Position numbers and translations under genes: made by a program. From Vespula vulgaris (Eukaryota > Arthropoda > Insecta > Hymenoptera > Vespidae), in NCBI RefSeq assembly GCF_905475345.1, contig NC_066586.1, positions 8,159,400 to 8,223,399 of the forward strand: DNA of 64,000 bases, read 5' to 3'. Every line of letters starts with the position of its first letter. Within the stretch, counting starts at the first letter, position 1. This document shows, piece by piece, positions 48,027 through 61,552 of the stretch. A model generated the notes under the pieces. It did not search any database and had not been told where the DNA came from. It worked only from the letters and a program-made list of their open reading frames with translations.

Positions 48027-51000
48027 GAAGCAGGTGGGAAAGTCCGTATTTTTGTGGCATGCTTCTTTTTCCTTCTCTTTCCTTTCTTCGTTCTCCTTTC
48101 GTCGACTTCGTTTTATTTTACTCTTTCGGATACACATAAGTACCCGTAGAACGGAGTATATCGTTCTCGTACGAGCTCTCAAGTGGACATCTGCATGCAC
48201 GACGAGAAATTCAAGACGGGCGATCGCTTCTCTAAGGAAATTTGTGAGCGGAGCTACGAGTTTTACCAGGCAACTTTTTTCTTCTACCTTCCCTCTCTTC
48301 TAACTTCTCGAGCATGTAACGAGTGTATAACTTAGCGAGAGTGTGTCGTTTGTAACGAGTATCATCGTGAACCGACACGATATTGTTACTACCCCGAGAC
48401 GCTTTTAAAGGATTATTTAATAACCCTCGTTATTTTCGGATCGCCATCTTCTTATATAGAATCGCCTTTTTATCGGTTTTTCTTATCTTGTTTCTTTTTT
48501 CTTTTTTTTTTTCATTACTCATTCATATCGCATCTTCGATAACCTTCCCTTAGATTTATTTTTCAAATAAGAGAAATAGAGAAAAAAAGGGGGAAGCATT
48601 TCGGTCATCCGTGGGCCACCAAATTTGGTTAGAAATCCTTCGATGGTGTTTCCAAGAAAGGAAAAAAAGGTACGAAGGGCATAAATTTAACAATTCTAAC
48701 AGCTGGAATCCAAATGCAGTGGAGCATGTTCGTGACTTTGGAGATCGCTACTCGCATAGCGAAAGAAATAGGGGTGAAGAATGGAAAAAAGTTTGGAGAG
48801 CGGCTTAAGGGTAAGACGAGGGATGCCGTATGTGAAGTACCTCATTCTCATATGTTCCCAGCTAATTTTCATCTTTCTCGAATTACCATAATTACCTTCC
48901 GCATTGCCACTTTCTTTTCTTTTCATTTCTTGAATGAAAAGTCTCCGTAACATTTTCGAACAATAGAAATTACGTCTGAGACATTTGATGTAATCTAATT
49001 ATTCGAATATTGTAACGTTTTAAATATATTTTGTTTTGTTTTAATCATAAGATTTTATCATATATATTTACACTTATTAATCAGTGCGTTTTCATTCTTA
49101 ACGAAACAAGGTGTTAATATCCTCAAGGATAGGTGTGTCACAGGTCGAACTTCTATTTAATTATTGGAATACAGAATTGACTTTAAACATAACACACGGA
49201 AGGTGTAATTTCCGACACGTATTTCCACCGGAAGCGAGGTCCGGAATCATAAGTAGCACCGCCTTCGCATGACCAAGTTCATCGATTCTTCCCTTTCCTC
49301 CTTTCTACCTCTCCCTCTTTGTTTCATTTCTCTTACGAAGAATAACTTATCATTAATACATTTTATCAAACGCACGAAAAAAAAAGATTTCATCCATTCG
49401 CAAGAAGCGTCAAATGATTTATTAAATCCATAAACATAGATAAGATATTCCACAACATTTTTTTGAAATCAGTCTAATCTTTTTTCGCAGTGTTTCTTAA
49501 ACGGTATTCATCATCATACTTGATTGTCCTTGAGTACATGTTTCCCACTTATATATAAAGAAGAAACCTTCGGTAAAGTTAGTCCTATTTATATATTGAT
49601 TCTCATCGTCACGCAAGTTCATACGAAGCTTACTGATGTTAAAATGAATTTTATCTAAAGTCATAAGCCCTAAGGTAGGAGAATGTCAACAAATATTTTT
49701 TTTTTTTCTTCTTATTCAAACACGTACGATAGAACGAAAGAGAATCGTCATATTTTCAATGGAAATCAGACAACGCGAAGAATTATTAGTTATTTAGATA
49801 GAAGCACGGAATATCGCGGAAAATTCTCAGTACAGATTGTCGCGAAGTAAGTAGGCTAGTTGAAAATGCAAATAATAACTCGTCCAATAATCTCGAACAA
49901 ACAGTGAATCAAGAAGTTCTGCTTACGTTGCGAACGTTTCAGTTTGTACTTCACATTTACGATGTTTCGATTCTTATTACGAAGGTTAGTAATCGTAATG
50001 AAGTCAGTCCACGTACGTAAATTTAATTCTGTACGGTAAAAATTTTCTTTTCGAGATAAAGTAAGAAGAAGAGAGGAAGAGAAGAAAAAAAAAAGAAGAG
50101 GAAGATGAGAACGAGAAGAAGCATTTGAAACGGATCGATATCAATTTTCCTTAGTCGAGAACCCCTAACGTAAACACCGATTCGCCTTCTCGATGCTCTC
50201 CATTTCTTATCTCATTCCCATGGGAAAAGGATTTCTCACAGTGACGTGATTCCTTTTTTTACGGAGAATTTGGTTCTTTTCTTTTTTTTTCTGTTGTTGT
50301 TTCTTTTTTCTTTTTTTTTTTTTGTAGGGCCGCCAGATAGGTCAGCCGTCGTGTTTATTTGTTCGCGGGTAACAATTCGTACCGGTACAACGTGGTAATA
50401 ATCGCACAGATCGGGGATAAAATAATAATTGGAAATCTAAGGAGAATTACAAGGCGGCCTATCGAGAGCTATTTGATAAGAGAGATTAACACGATCAATA
50501 TGATTAGTTTAGTAGTTTATATAATGCAGATAGTGATGCGGTTATCCGACTATCTTCTAACTACTCAAGATTAAAGAGCCGACATAACGGTGGGTAATCA
50601 ACTTCGCTAGGCGAATAAATGCCGTCTACTTCAAAGGCCAAGCATTCGAGAAATTAATGCACCAATCAAATTTTACCGACCGGTTCCATTTTTTTTTTTC
50701 TTTTTTCAACTTGACTCGATGCAAATTACGTTTACATAAATACCTAAAATATATGAAACCATATACCGCGTTCAGTTTACAGACAAAATAAAGAAAAAAT
50801 AAAAATATTATCAAAAGTAACTTTTTTTTTCCCCGAGGCAAAGAAAGGGAGTATCGACTTTCTTACGACTTCTACAGAATTTTGACAAAAACGACGCGGA
50901 CAAGTAATACCAAGAAAAATTATTCCGTTATTTTCTTCGCTCGGCATCATCGTCACGATATTGCATTATTCAAGAGTAGACACAGGGGAGGAGTTTTCTG

Positions 51001-52937
51001 TGGGAAGTCTACGAAAGCAAAACGTAGTCTACTTTCGGTCGTTTATTGTTATTCGACGAAAAAGGAAAGAAAAAGAAGAAAAATGCATCGTTTATCGTGA
51101 ATCGATCTAAATCCAAATTTGTACAGGTGATTTAAAAGAATCGAACAGAAGCCTATTTTTCATAGGAAAAAAAGAAAGAAAAGGATAATCGAGAAAAGAA
51201 AAAGGGAAGAAGAATAACGTAGGGTAGGTAAGAATCTCTTTCTGTCTCATTCTCTCTCACTCTATAGGGTGAGTCTATAACATTAACATAACAAAACTTC
51301 GATCGCTTCGAAAAATACCTTCGTTTCGTTGCTTGGCAATGGTCTTATAACGAAGGGCAAGGATATATAGAAAGAAACGTTCCGCTTGAAATTTATTATT
51401 AAGAACCACAATGATGTAAGTACTCGTACTCGGAGAGCATCACTCGTGTCTTAGTTATGAGCAAAATATTACGATTATTGACCGTTTCTATGAAATAAAA
51501 GTTACTGCGGTTTTTGTGGTTCCAATTTTCCAGTTGAAGAAAAAAGTGAGAAACCGTATAAAAGTTTCTCAACGAAAGATTAAGACCGAGGAGGATTTAT
51601 TTTCACAAAACTTTGTAGACACTCCTCTATCCTTTTATATCTTCTTCTTATTTTCGTTTTGCGCAGAAAGATAGTACGAAGATCGATCGTCTAAGATCCT
51701 TCAACGAAAGAAACGAATTATAATGGATAATCAAGATGCCTAAGCAATTAATTCTTGCTTCTTTGTTCTTTCTCTGAGCAGTAGCGAGAAAGGAAGAATA
51801 AGAAGTATTCTCGTTTGAAATTCATCCCACGTCTTTTTGTCGAGAATATTCTCGAGAGATGAAACTTTAAAAAATGTCGCAATTAGCGGTCACGAAAGCA
51901 CGAGAAGTAGTAAAGAACAGATCGGACTCTTTCTACGTCCACGCCCCTATACAGTCGTTACGTAAGAAAAAGTACTTTCGAAGCTTCTGACGTAGAAAAA
52001 ACAGATGCTGCTGTCGCTGTCCTTTTAGAGCGAGGACCCCCTTGGACGAAGGAACGTCTGCGTTCTATTAGTCACGATCGTATCTACGATTTGAGGGAAA
52101 GCAGAAGAAAAAAATATACAAAGCAGTGGTAATTCTTTCGTTCGAAAAGGCAGAAAATAGAAGACAAATTACTTATACATACATAAATAGATATATACAT
52201 TTTATTTATACGTTGGAAAACAGAAATGTATTTAATGTCAGGGAGAACGATTATCGTGAATTCTCAACAAATTTTTAATTCGCTTTTTTTTTCGTCATCT
52301 ATTACAAAGAACAAGCGTCCTTTTATCATCGGAGAGACACGAAAAAAGAAGAAGAAAAAGAAAGAAAGAAACGAAATAAAAGGAAACGATTTAGCGAAAC
52401 GTCGTGAATTTCGTAACGTTCCCGTTAACCAATACTAGTTCCTGGAATGTTCCCCTTTTTTCCTCGGCGCACGTACGGCAAACTAAGCCGGATATCGGTC
52501 GTTCCTATCCCGCGTACGGAAGCTGAAAGCTGGCAATATCGAGGGTTCGAACATTTTGGCAAGGAAAACTGCAGCGGAGCGCAAACGCCGTTCGTACCGA
52601 CGATGCCGGTCCTTCCCCTTGAATCTCCGCAACTGGTGCAACGTGTGACGCAACGTGGCGCAACGTGGTGCAACACCCTCGTGACCGCGACCTGTCTCAA
52701 ACTCTTCTTCTTCGGTCACCGATCGATGCCCGACCGACCAAGCATCCTTTATTTCCAAGACGGATAGAAAAACTGCGTTACTTTGTTCTTTTCCTGTATC
52801 GTTCGCCATAAAAAATGCAACTAGAGCACTTGTTCTCGTTGCGAGAAATTGTGCAAGCAATGTTGCAGCGAATTGCACTCTCTTCGAGCCGGGAATAACG
52901 TTAGACTAGTTACGTCAGAATTACGAGTCATTTTATT

Positions 52938-53000
52938 CTCTTTCTCTCTCCCTCTCTCTCTCTCTCTCTTTCTCTTTCTCTCTCTTTCTCTATCTTTTAT
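52938..53000. repeat. CT microsatellite
   Basis: Interrupted (CT)n tract. Confidence 0.9.
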
Positions 53001-56000
53001 TATCTCTATTCGTTTCACTCGCACAGTGCCTTACCGCTACCGATTACTTCAAATTGAGACACGAGAGAACCGTAAAACCTACCATATCTGCCCTCGAAGC
53101 TCTCGATTACTATCGACCCTAGTGAAATACGATTCTGCGAATAAGTATACCGTGCCGCGGGAGTTTAATGAATCTTAGGAAAGTTTGCTCGACGAAGGTA
53201 CCCTACTATAGAGATTCGAGATTGGCTAGACGTTCGTGATTTTCAACTATTTAGCGACAAAACTTATTATAACGATTCGAGCACAAATGATAGGTACAAC
53301 AATGGTGCGAGTAAAGGAAGTTTTGTGGGAAATTTGTTTGGATACGTTGCGAGGACTTGGATACAATCGAGAACTTCAAATCCAATAAGCGGTTTTGATG
53401 GCAAATAGAGAGAGAATCTTGTTGGTAATAGGGGGATGAAACTTTGAAGGAAACTAAGGAAGTATATGCGTGTATCTCTAAATATTTAAATACGCTCGAT
53501 TGTAATTTATTATTTAGACTTTTTTCTTAACGCCTCGCATGGAAAATAAATAGAAAAAAAACAGGAGAAAAGGAAAAAGAAAAAGAAAAAATTGGAACGA
53601 ATTAACGAGTGTTACTTTTTCGAAATGGTTTACTCCGTTATATAGTGTGAAATACGTTTTATCGCGAATCTCGGCTATCGGTTCGTCGTGCCATACCTTT
53701 AACGTGGATACGCGATCCAATATATCCGTGTGTCATGGCTTTTCCCACGGGTCACCGTACACGTTCTGTCGACAAGCATACTTTATTCGTTGACTAGCTT
53801 TCCGGCTTTTATACAGCTATCACGTTCTCCTTCATTTTCTTTATTCTCGATAAGGGAGAATACTATTGTATTTTATGAAAGTCGTGAAGTATTCTTTTAT
53901 CGGCTTTTGGAAAATCTCTTCTCCCGTTTTTAAATTCCTCACTATTCCTTTGGCAACCTACCAAAAATTCGCCCTTCGTGAAAAATAAGATTCATTGAAG
54001 TATTATGCCGCTAAATAAATGCTTTATTTATCCCCTTTTACATTATTCCTTGGAAGAAACTAAGAAAAAGAAAAATAATAATAATAAAATGAGGAATAAT
54101 GGAGATACAATACATCCACTCTAGCATGTTGGCAAAGATACGAATAATCAAAGATTAAAAAGTGTTTATATAAAATCGTACGATGCATCATGAGTAAAGA
54201 ACGAAAGAATACGATTCTCGTGATGAAAATTATCATGGGATGGTAGACGCACCAGCGAGATTAGTCTCCCTCGCGCTAAGAAATTTCGCTACCCTTCTCG
54301 AACATCGATCGGAGTCTCTCCGGAGAAGGAGCAAAGACCCTTTCGCTACCCTCTCACAAAAAGAAAAAGAAAAGAAAAGAAGAACAAAAATGGAACTGTG
54401 CGTAAGAATAAAAGAAAAGAATTGGTTAAATTTACATCAATATTCGTAGACCGATGGTATTGGTCTAATATGTAAAAACTCGCGAATCCTTAAGGAGGAA
54501 AACGAGGATGGTTTTTGACAAACGAGTCAAAATGAGGGTTGAAAAGAGGCAAATGTCGCGAAAGGATGAGAGACTAGAACGACCTTCGAAGTAGGGATGA
54601 AGGAACGAAAGTGAAGTCGGAGCTTTCACCGGGACAGGGACGAAGGAGCAACGGAGCTTCATGGGGAAATATCTCGGGGAATAAAGGTATGGGGACGTCT
54701 GTCTCCATGGTGATTCCATCGAGCGGTTTCGAGCACGCCGCAGAGCGGGAAAACGCCCTTCGGACTGCCTCCGTCGCATCCTGCGCGCCGAACGAAGGGT
54801 CAAGAAGCCTCTTCTCCCTCGTTCTTGCTGATCGTCGACCAGATACACACGCGCGCACACACACACACACCATCTATATCTCGTCTATACTATTATCGTA
54901 CGATTCGTGTATTTTCGGTCGCAAGAGAAAAAGAAACTCCGAGTGAACGACCGAACGTCTCATTTTGCTCCACGAATCAGAAAAATGGAAACGATTATTT
55001 TTCTCGATCAAATCTCGTGTCTTTCGTTTTCTTTTCCTTTTTTTCCTTCGTCTTTACTTCTCTTATATTCTTCTTTTTCTTCGTCTGTTTCGTCTTTCTT
55101 ATTCTTCTCTTATCACCTTATCTATCTCCTTCGCTTTTATAGATAATGAATTTCAATCTTCGAACGGATGTTATCCTGCAAACGATGAGTTACGTACTTA
55201 TGGAATATTGGAAAAAGTTGGAATAATTTTCTTTTATTCGCGTTAATTCGATAATAAAATTTTCAGCTACGTACACGGGAACAACTTTATAATAAAATAT
55301 TTTAAGGATCGGAATATGTAAAACGATCGAGATTGTTAATGACAGTATAAATTCCTTCGTAAAACGATCCTCGTTGATTTGTTTTCATCTGATAAATTAG
55401 TTGAAAAATATTGAACGGCGGAACACGCCCTTCGTCTTCCAACGCTATAGCAAATGGCACACATCTGTCTACGCCGGGGATTATTATATCTCTCAATGTA
55501 ATTTTGACGCTATTCGAATGTGTTATCGAATGATCTAATTTCAAAAGTAATATTTGCGCTAACACGTGAAATACTTTTGAAAGATAACGAGAGAAGGGAA
55601 AATTCTGAAATCACCCCTTAAGAATTTGTTTGCTCTTCGTTCCCCATTTTTAACTTTTTAATTAAGCATAAGCCAACGGAATACTCACGCACCGTTTGTT
55701 CTTTCATCGAATTTCAACGACGTAATCGCACATGGAATTTATCGAATCGAACCTTTTATCGAATCGAAGATAGAATCGACCTTTACCGTTATTTCCTTTC
55801 ACTAGTAACGATTTCAATAATGCGAGAATGAAATAAAGGAGGAGAAACGATCGGAGTTGTTTCAATGATTACTCAACGGACCCAACTCGGAGAATTTAGG
55901 ACCCAAACGAATGGGTTCAATTAATCCGAGCTCCCTTTATTAGATGAGTCACGTATTTCGCCAAATTGTAAGTAAGTACATACTTTCTTTCGGACATGCT

Positions 56001-57445
56001 GGTACACATTTACATACACTTCTGACCTTTTCTACGTTGTACTTACAAACGACTATTAATGAGTATCTCGACCGTTAACATATGTGCGTGAATAGGTTCT
56101 ATTTACTAGCACGTGTACCGGTATAACCATCGTTACTCTTTTTAACATCCACATCATCTTTTTCTATTTGCTTTTCCTCGTCTTAACCATGCGCTTTCAT
56201 TACCTCGTCGTTGCTTCTTTTACTTTATGTTCACGGTTTATATTCTTGAAAGTCAAAGCTATATCGTTCTTATCTCATCTCTTACAAACAAACATCTTTT
56301 ATAGATTGACTTTCATGAATATTTAATAAAATTCTCCTTATAAAATGAATTATTAATTATTCGCGTATGACACTAACGAGAACGACGTTTGTTACTTCAT
56401 TTTTAAACTTAAAAGGGGTCGACTACTTTAATCACATTTTTTTAAGATACATCGCTTAAAGCCGCGGTAGAAACGTTCTCATTCTACGGCAAAGTTTAAA
56501 ACGCGTTTACTCGTATAACTTTTCTTGTTTCTGATCTCATCTTTTCATATCTCCTTAGAAGTTCCATTATGCGGCACTTTTTACGTACTTTCTCGTGTTT
56601 AAAATTAACGGAAAGAATGGAAACGTAAGGATAAGAATACGTAATCGTGTACTCGAAAATCCAACTATCCTTATATTGTCTAGCAAGAGGTTAATTAGCG
56701 TGTAGCTCGTGTGAGCGACTGACCATGATAGTATTTACAGCTCTTAACTAACTCAACCATAAGCACACTTCCGGAATACACGCGTTCTTTACTACTAAAA
56801 AATATTACTATGAATCGTACTTTACTATTCCATTGTTAGTTGTTATTCATCCTTGTTACAAAAATTTTTCCGAGGATCACTTCCTCCAAAGCGTATATTA
56901 GATGATACGAACGAAACTTGAATATTTCGTCTCAATAAAAACAAAATTAGAACTTCCTCTGACGTTTTAAATTATTTTATTCGATTTCTCTGAACATTGA
57001 AAAACTTTAAATAAATTTCTTTAATTTCTTAAGACAACGATCTCTCCTATTACAATTTTAATTTCACTTTTATATAATATTTAAACCAAAATAGAAATTT
57101 TATTTTATTCGAAAGCACCTTCAACAAAATTCAAAGTCAAAGTATACATTCATATTTTTCGTACGATCTCGTGACACTTCTCTCTCTCTCTCTCTCTCCT
57201 TCTGTCTCTCATCTCTCTCTCTCTCTTTCTTTCAAAAATGGTAAACATGCTCGTTCGCAAGAACTATCTTATTATAGTTAAAGGGTAGAGATCACGTACG
57301 GTGCACGTGGCAAACACCTGTCGTACTCGCGAAGGAAAGCAGCGTTCGTAATGAAAGAGGCGGAGAGAAGGAATATATAGAGAGAAAGGAGGATATATGA
57401 AACACTCGTGGATGAGACAGGAAAGGAGAGGGTAGACAAGGAAGG

Positions 57446-57447
57446 AA

Positions 57448-57488
<41 letters not shown>

Positions 57489-57511
57489 TAGAAAGAGAGA
57501 GAGAAAGAGAT
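57446..57511. repeat. GA - CAGA - GA compound microsatellite
   Basis: A GA tract, about six CAGA units, then another GA tract. Confidence 0.9.
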
Positions 57512-57809
57512 ACAGATACATAAAGGGAAACAAAGTTAAAGTCGAGCTAGATGGACGAAAGAGGATTTAAATAAAAAATGAACAAATTCTTCGTGGGTAG
57601 TCAGTGTGACTCCGTCCCACGTTGATTGCAAAAGCAACTCCCTTTTGATGGCGATACTTTCGGCAATGGTCTTAATAAATAATTAGAACACGATCTCTCC
57701 GTGGTCTGCCGAAAGCAGAAGTGAAAGAAAAGAAAGGAAAAGGAAAAAAAGAAAGAGAAAGAAAAAATACTGTTCGTCTGAAGAAAACGTGACCCTTGCA
57801 TAAAAGACG

Positions 57810-57971
57810 GAGGAAGAAAGAGAGGAAGAGAGAGAGGGAGAGAGAGAGAGAGAGAGAGAAAGGGAGAAAGCGTGACGAACAAGGATCGAACAACGTGACT
57901 ATTGTTTTCATACTTTTTCGAGCGTGTGCCTCGTGGATTTTTTACAATACCTCTAAGGTAAAGGACTCCGT

Positions 57972-58060
<89 letters not shown>

Positions 58061-58080
58061 TCCCTCTTTCTTTCTCTCTC
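57810..58080. repeat. GA arm and long CT arm in inverted orientation
   Basis: A GA tract (57,810-57,870) is followed 100 bp later by a CT tract of about 40 units (57,974-58,055, one GT interruption) and a CT-rich tail. It is the largest pyrimidine tract in the window; with the GA arm it forms an inverted repeat. Confidence 0.9.
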
Positions 58081-61044
58081 TTACTTATTCGTCCGCTCGT
58101 TTGGTCCCAGTATCGCGATACGTTCTCACGAAGGGGAGAAGATCTCGGTTTTATTCGTCCGCATAATTAAGTGGATCCATACGAAACCCCGTAATTAAGC
58201 ACATGAATATAAAAAATTCGATTCGAGTATTTTTATTGTGCGTCAGTCGAGCTCGTCCTGGGATTTAAAAGAAATCCTTTTGATCGTTTCCTTGACGCGT
58301 AATCATGACTAAGATTTTTTTTTTTCTTTTTTCCTTTGTTCTTTATTAACAATCGAGCATCTTGCAAATCGATTTCTTTTGTATCAATGTTATGTCTTTA
58401 CGTTTGATCATTACTAAAAAATTTATGTAAAACCATGACACATCTTGGTCATTATGTATGTATGTAGTATGTATATATATATATATATATATACCGATAG
58501 CGACACGGTAAAGGAGGCACGGAATCGTCAATAATTTTTATGCGTGCTAACGGAGGTCATAATAAAACGACACGATGAAAGATCGAAGTCAAACGGCCTA
58601 GCGAAACGACACGCCATTGGTCACGCGATCGTATTGTCAGTTTTAGAATCGTCGATACAAGTGGAAAACCTGTCGTCTTGAGTTGAACGAACGAGATAAT
58701 GGATAAGAACAAATTGAGTAATAACCGTTGGGAAGACGATGACTATAACGATACATGGGAGATAGAATGAACTCTAAAGTGAAATCTTTTAGATGTGGGT
58801 ATGCCTAAATAAAAAAAAAAAAAGAATAAAATAAAATAAGAAATAAAAAAAAATATAAAATCGATGCGAGAATATAGAGCCGTTAAAAGACAAACAAATG
58901 TATTTTACGAATTTGCATATATACCCATGCATATTTAAATAAGTTGATACTCTTATGTATTATATTAATATTTATTTCGTAGATCTGAAACAGCTGCTGA
59001 TTCGAGATTTTAACGTCGGCACTCTTCCTTCTGCGATATCATCAAACGATCATTAGCTATTCGTAATTCGATTCGATCGAGTCGCGTATCCGGCAACGAA
59101 AAAACGGGCCACTCAATGTTTCATTTATGAAACCTTTGAAAATGTCGCTCTATGCCACAGACACGCGATCCTTTTCTCTCGAACGCGACCCGTTATTCCA
59201 ACGCTCCACCCTTTTCATATACGATTCGTGATACTTTTCCCGTTAATTAAGCGCTTTCAGAAACAATGACTTTGTCATCGTAGCGATAATTATTGCGTTT
59301 CAAATTCGTCCGCCTTTCTCATTTCATAAATTGGAAGCGCGGGCTTTTTGATTTTATTTTCGAACGATGATTGTTGATGCAACTATCGTTGCGAATATAA
59401 TTACGAACATATTGCGTTGCAACGTAAAAGGACGCGAGAAAAAAAATAAACGCATTAATTTCATTTGTCATTCTGTTTTATTTCTTCTTTTTTTTTATTT
59501 ATTTATTCGTTCTTCTCTTTTTTTCTCCTTTTTATTTTTTTCAGATAAAAGTAAATCATTTAAATACGCGTTATATCATTAATATAATTAATACGAGAAG
59601 AGGGTAAACTTCGACATCGTTAACCAGTGAAATTTCTCGTCTTCTCAAAGAGAATCGGCTTGTTCTTTGAGGATGTTCCGAGGTTACGACATTCTTCGAG
59701 AATGGGTAACCTGGACACCATGGCGAAACAAAGGGAGGCGCCTACGAGGACGAAGATGGCCCTTTCCAAGAGAACAGAGAGAGGAGATGAACGGTCGAGG
59801 AAAGAGACGAGGATACTCGAAAATTGCTGTTGCAGGCCAACCTGTCTGCGAAAAATAGAGAACTCTTTGACCGAGAGAGACCCAACGAAAAACGAAGAAG
59901 AGAAGAAAAGAAGAGAAAGGAAAAGGAGGTTCTACCTGGTCAGGACCGAGCCACCGAGTAGCGACTGGTTAGGAATCGATGGGTGTTTGAGCAAAAAAAA
60001 GAAGATTTCATTGAGTAACTCATCCGTGTAAAACACTTGCCGGCGAAGGGACAGCCCTTTTACACTGATATAACATCTTCATTTTTCTCCTTTTTCTCCT
60101 GTTCCTTTTGGACATAATAATTACAACGTGAACGATTAGCGAAATATTAAAAAAAAAAAAAAATTATAAAAAGAAAAAGAATTAAAAAGAAAAAAAAAAG
60201 AAAATATCTCGAATTCGTTTAATTACAATTCAATTTAATTATTGAAATGTAATAAAAAGGGTTCGATTAATGGAAGAGAGAAGGACAGTAAAAACGAGAA
60301 CGTCGCTGAACGTGCTTTCTTTGATCGAAGGGGGACGTATCTGACTCGAAGGCAGATGTCCTCGTTCGTGGAGGATGTCGTAGAGAGAAAATGGCAAGAA
60401 GGATGGCGAGATGGTTAAAGAGCCAGGTGCGTTAACGTTTCCGGACGGATTCGAGACTCAATTCGAAGCACTCTCGTTCTAAGGAGGCCTTAGATCGGAA
60501 CTCGGTCTCGTGGCAGAAGATAATTGGTACGACTAGCATGGACAGAACTTCTTCTTTTTTTATTGGTCAAGCCTGTCGCTTGTCAACCAGGTTCGATATG
60601 TAATCCGAGAAACCGAACGACGATGAACCACGAAGCGTGCTTTCGTTCGGCCGAACTCTCCCTTCTTTTCCTCCTCCTCCTCCTCCTCCTACTCCTCATT
60701 TCCTCTCGCGATACTGGTTTAACTCGCTGTCTCACAGTCTCAATGAAAAAAATCTATGATCAGGTTTCTAATTTTGTTTCCTTTTTCCTCTTTTTCCCTT
60801 ACCAAGCTTATATTCTAAGATCACGGTTTCACTCGCAATCATTATAAATTACAAGGACCGGATCTGGACTCGTCGAATGATCATTATTTCAAGGATAACG
60901 ATATTAGAGAAAAGTTCAATAGAATTCTTTCCTATTTAGGTTATTGAGAGAGTCCTGCTTGTTAACCGTGAAGAAAAAAGTGTATATTTCGAATATATAT
61001 ACATGTATACACATATACATATATATATGTGTGTGTACATATAC

Positions 61045-61075
<31 letters not shown>

Positions 61076-61478
61076 TCAACTGTTTTAATCAACATTATAA
61101 ATTAAGAACGTGCCGAAAAGAGAAAAGTATCCTACGAAGAAGTGAGAAAGGATAAGATAGGCAAGATCAAGTCGCCGGTCACCGTGGGTGGAAGCACGAG
61201 TGAAAGATTCAAAGTGCCCTTATCCCTTTGTTTGCACTAGGATAAGACCGGATGCATTTATCAAATCGGCAGATAAGAAACGCTACATACGTCTCCTCCC
61301 TCTTTCTTTCTCGTTTTCTCTGGATTTCTCGTATTTACAATATTTGACATGCCGGTTTCTCAGTACCAAGAGAAGCAAGGCACGCTATCGAAAACGCAGA
61401 CGGTCGTTCTCGGCTCTACGAAAAAGAGAGACCCAAAGGATCCTCGAAGGATCTCAGGTAGACAGGACTACCATTCAT

Positions 61479-61480
<2 letters not shown>

Positions 61481-61530
<50 letters not shown>

Positions 61531-61552
61531 CTTTTCTTTTTCTCTTTTTCTA
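61481..61552. repeat. CT microsatellite
   Basis: Interrupted (CT)n tract grading into T-rich pyrimidine sequence. Confidence 0.9.

Noticed and set aside
52447..52878. GC-rich frames on both strands (106 and 131 codons) with a GCAACGTG short repeat
   Set aside because: Open on both strands because of GC content; the 10-12 bp GCAACGTG repeats at 52,638-52,673 are a minor local duplication and no domain is visible.
55302..55565. 87-codon minus-strand open frame with ordinary-looking composition
   Set aside because: Its composition is the most protein-like in the right half, but I see no homology, no flanking splice sites in phase and no repeat-element context; kept out for lack of support.
59627..60031. 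134-codon plus-strand open frame rich in Arg/Glu/Lys
   Set aside because: Composition follows the purine-rich DNA; no motif, and another frame is open over the same bases.
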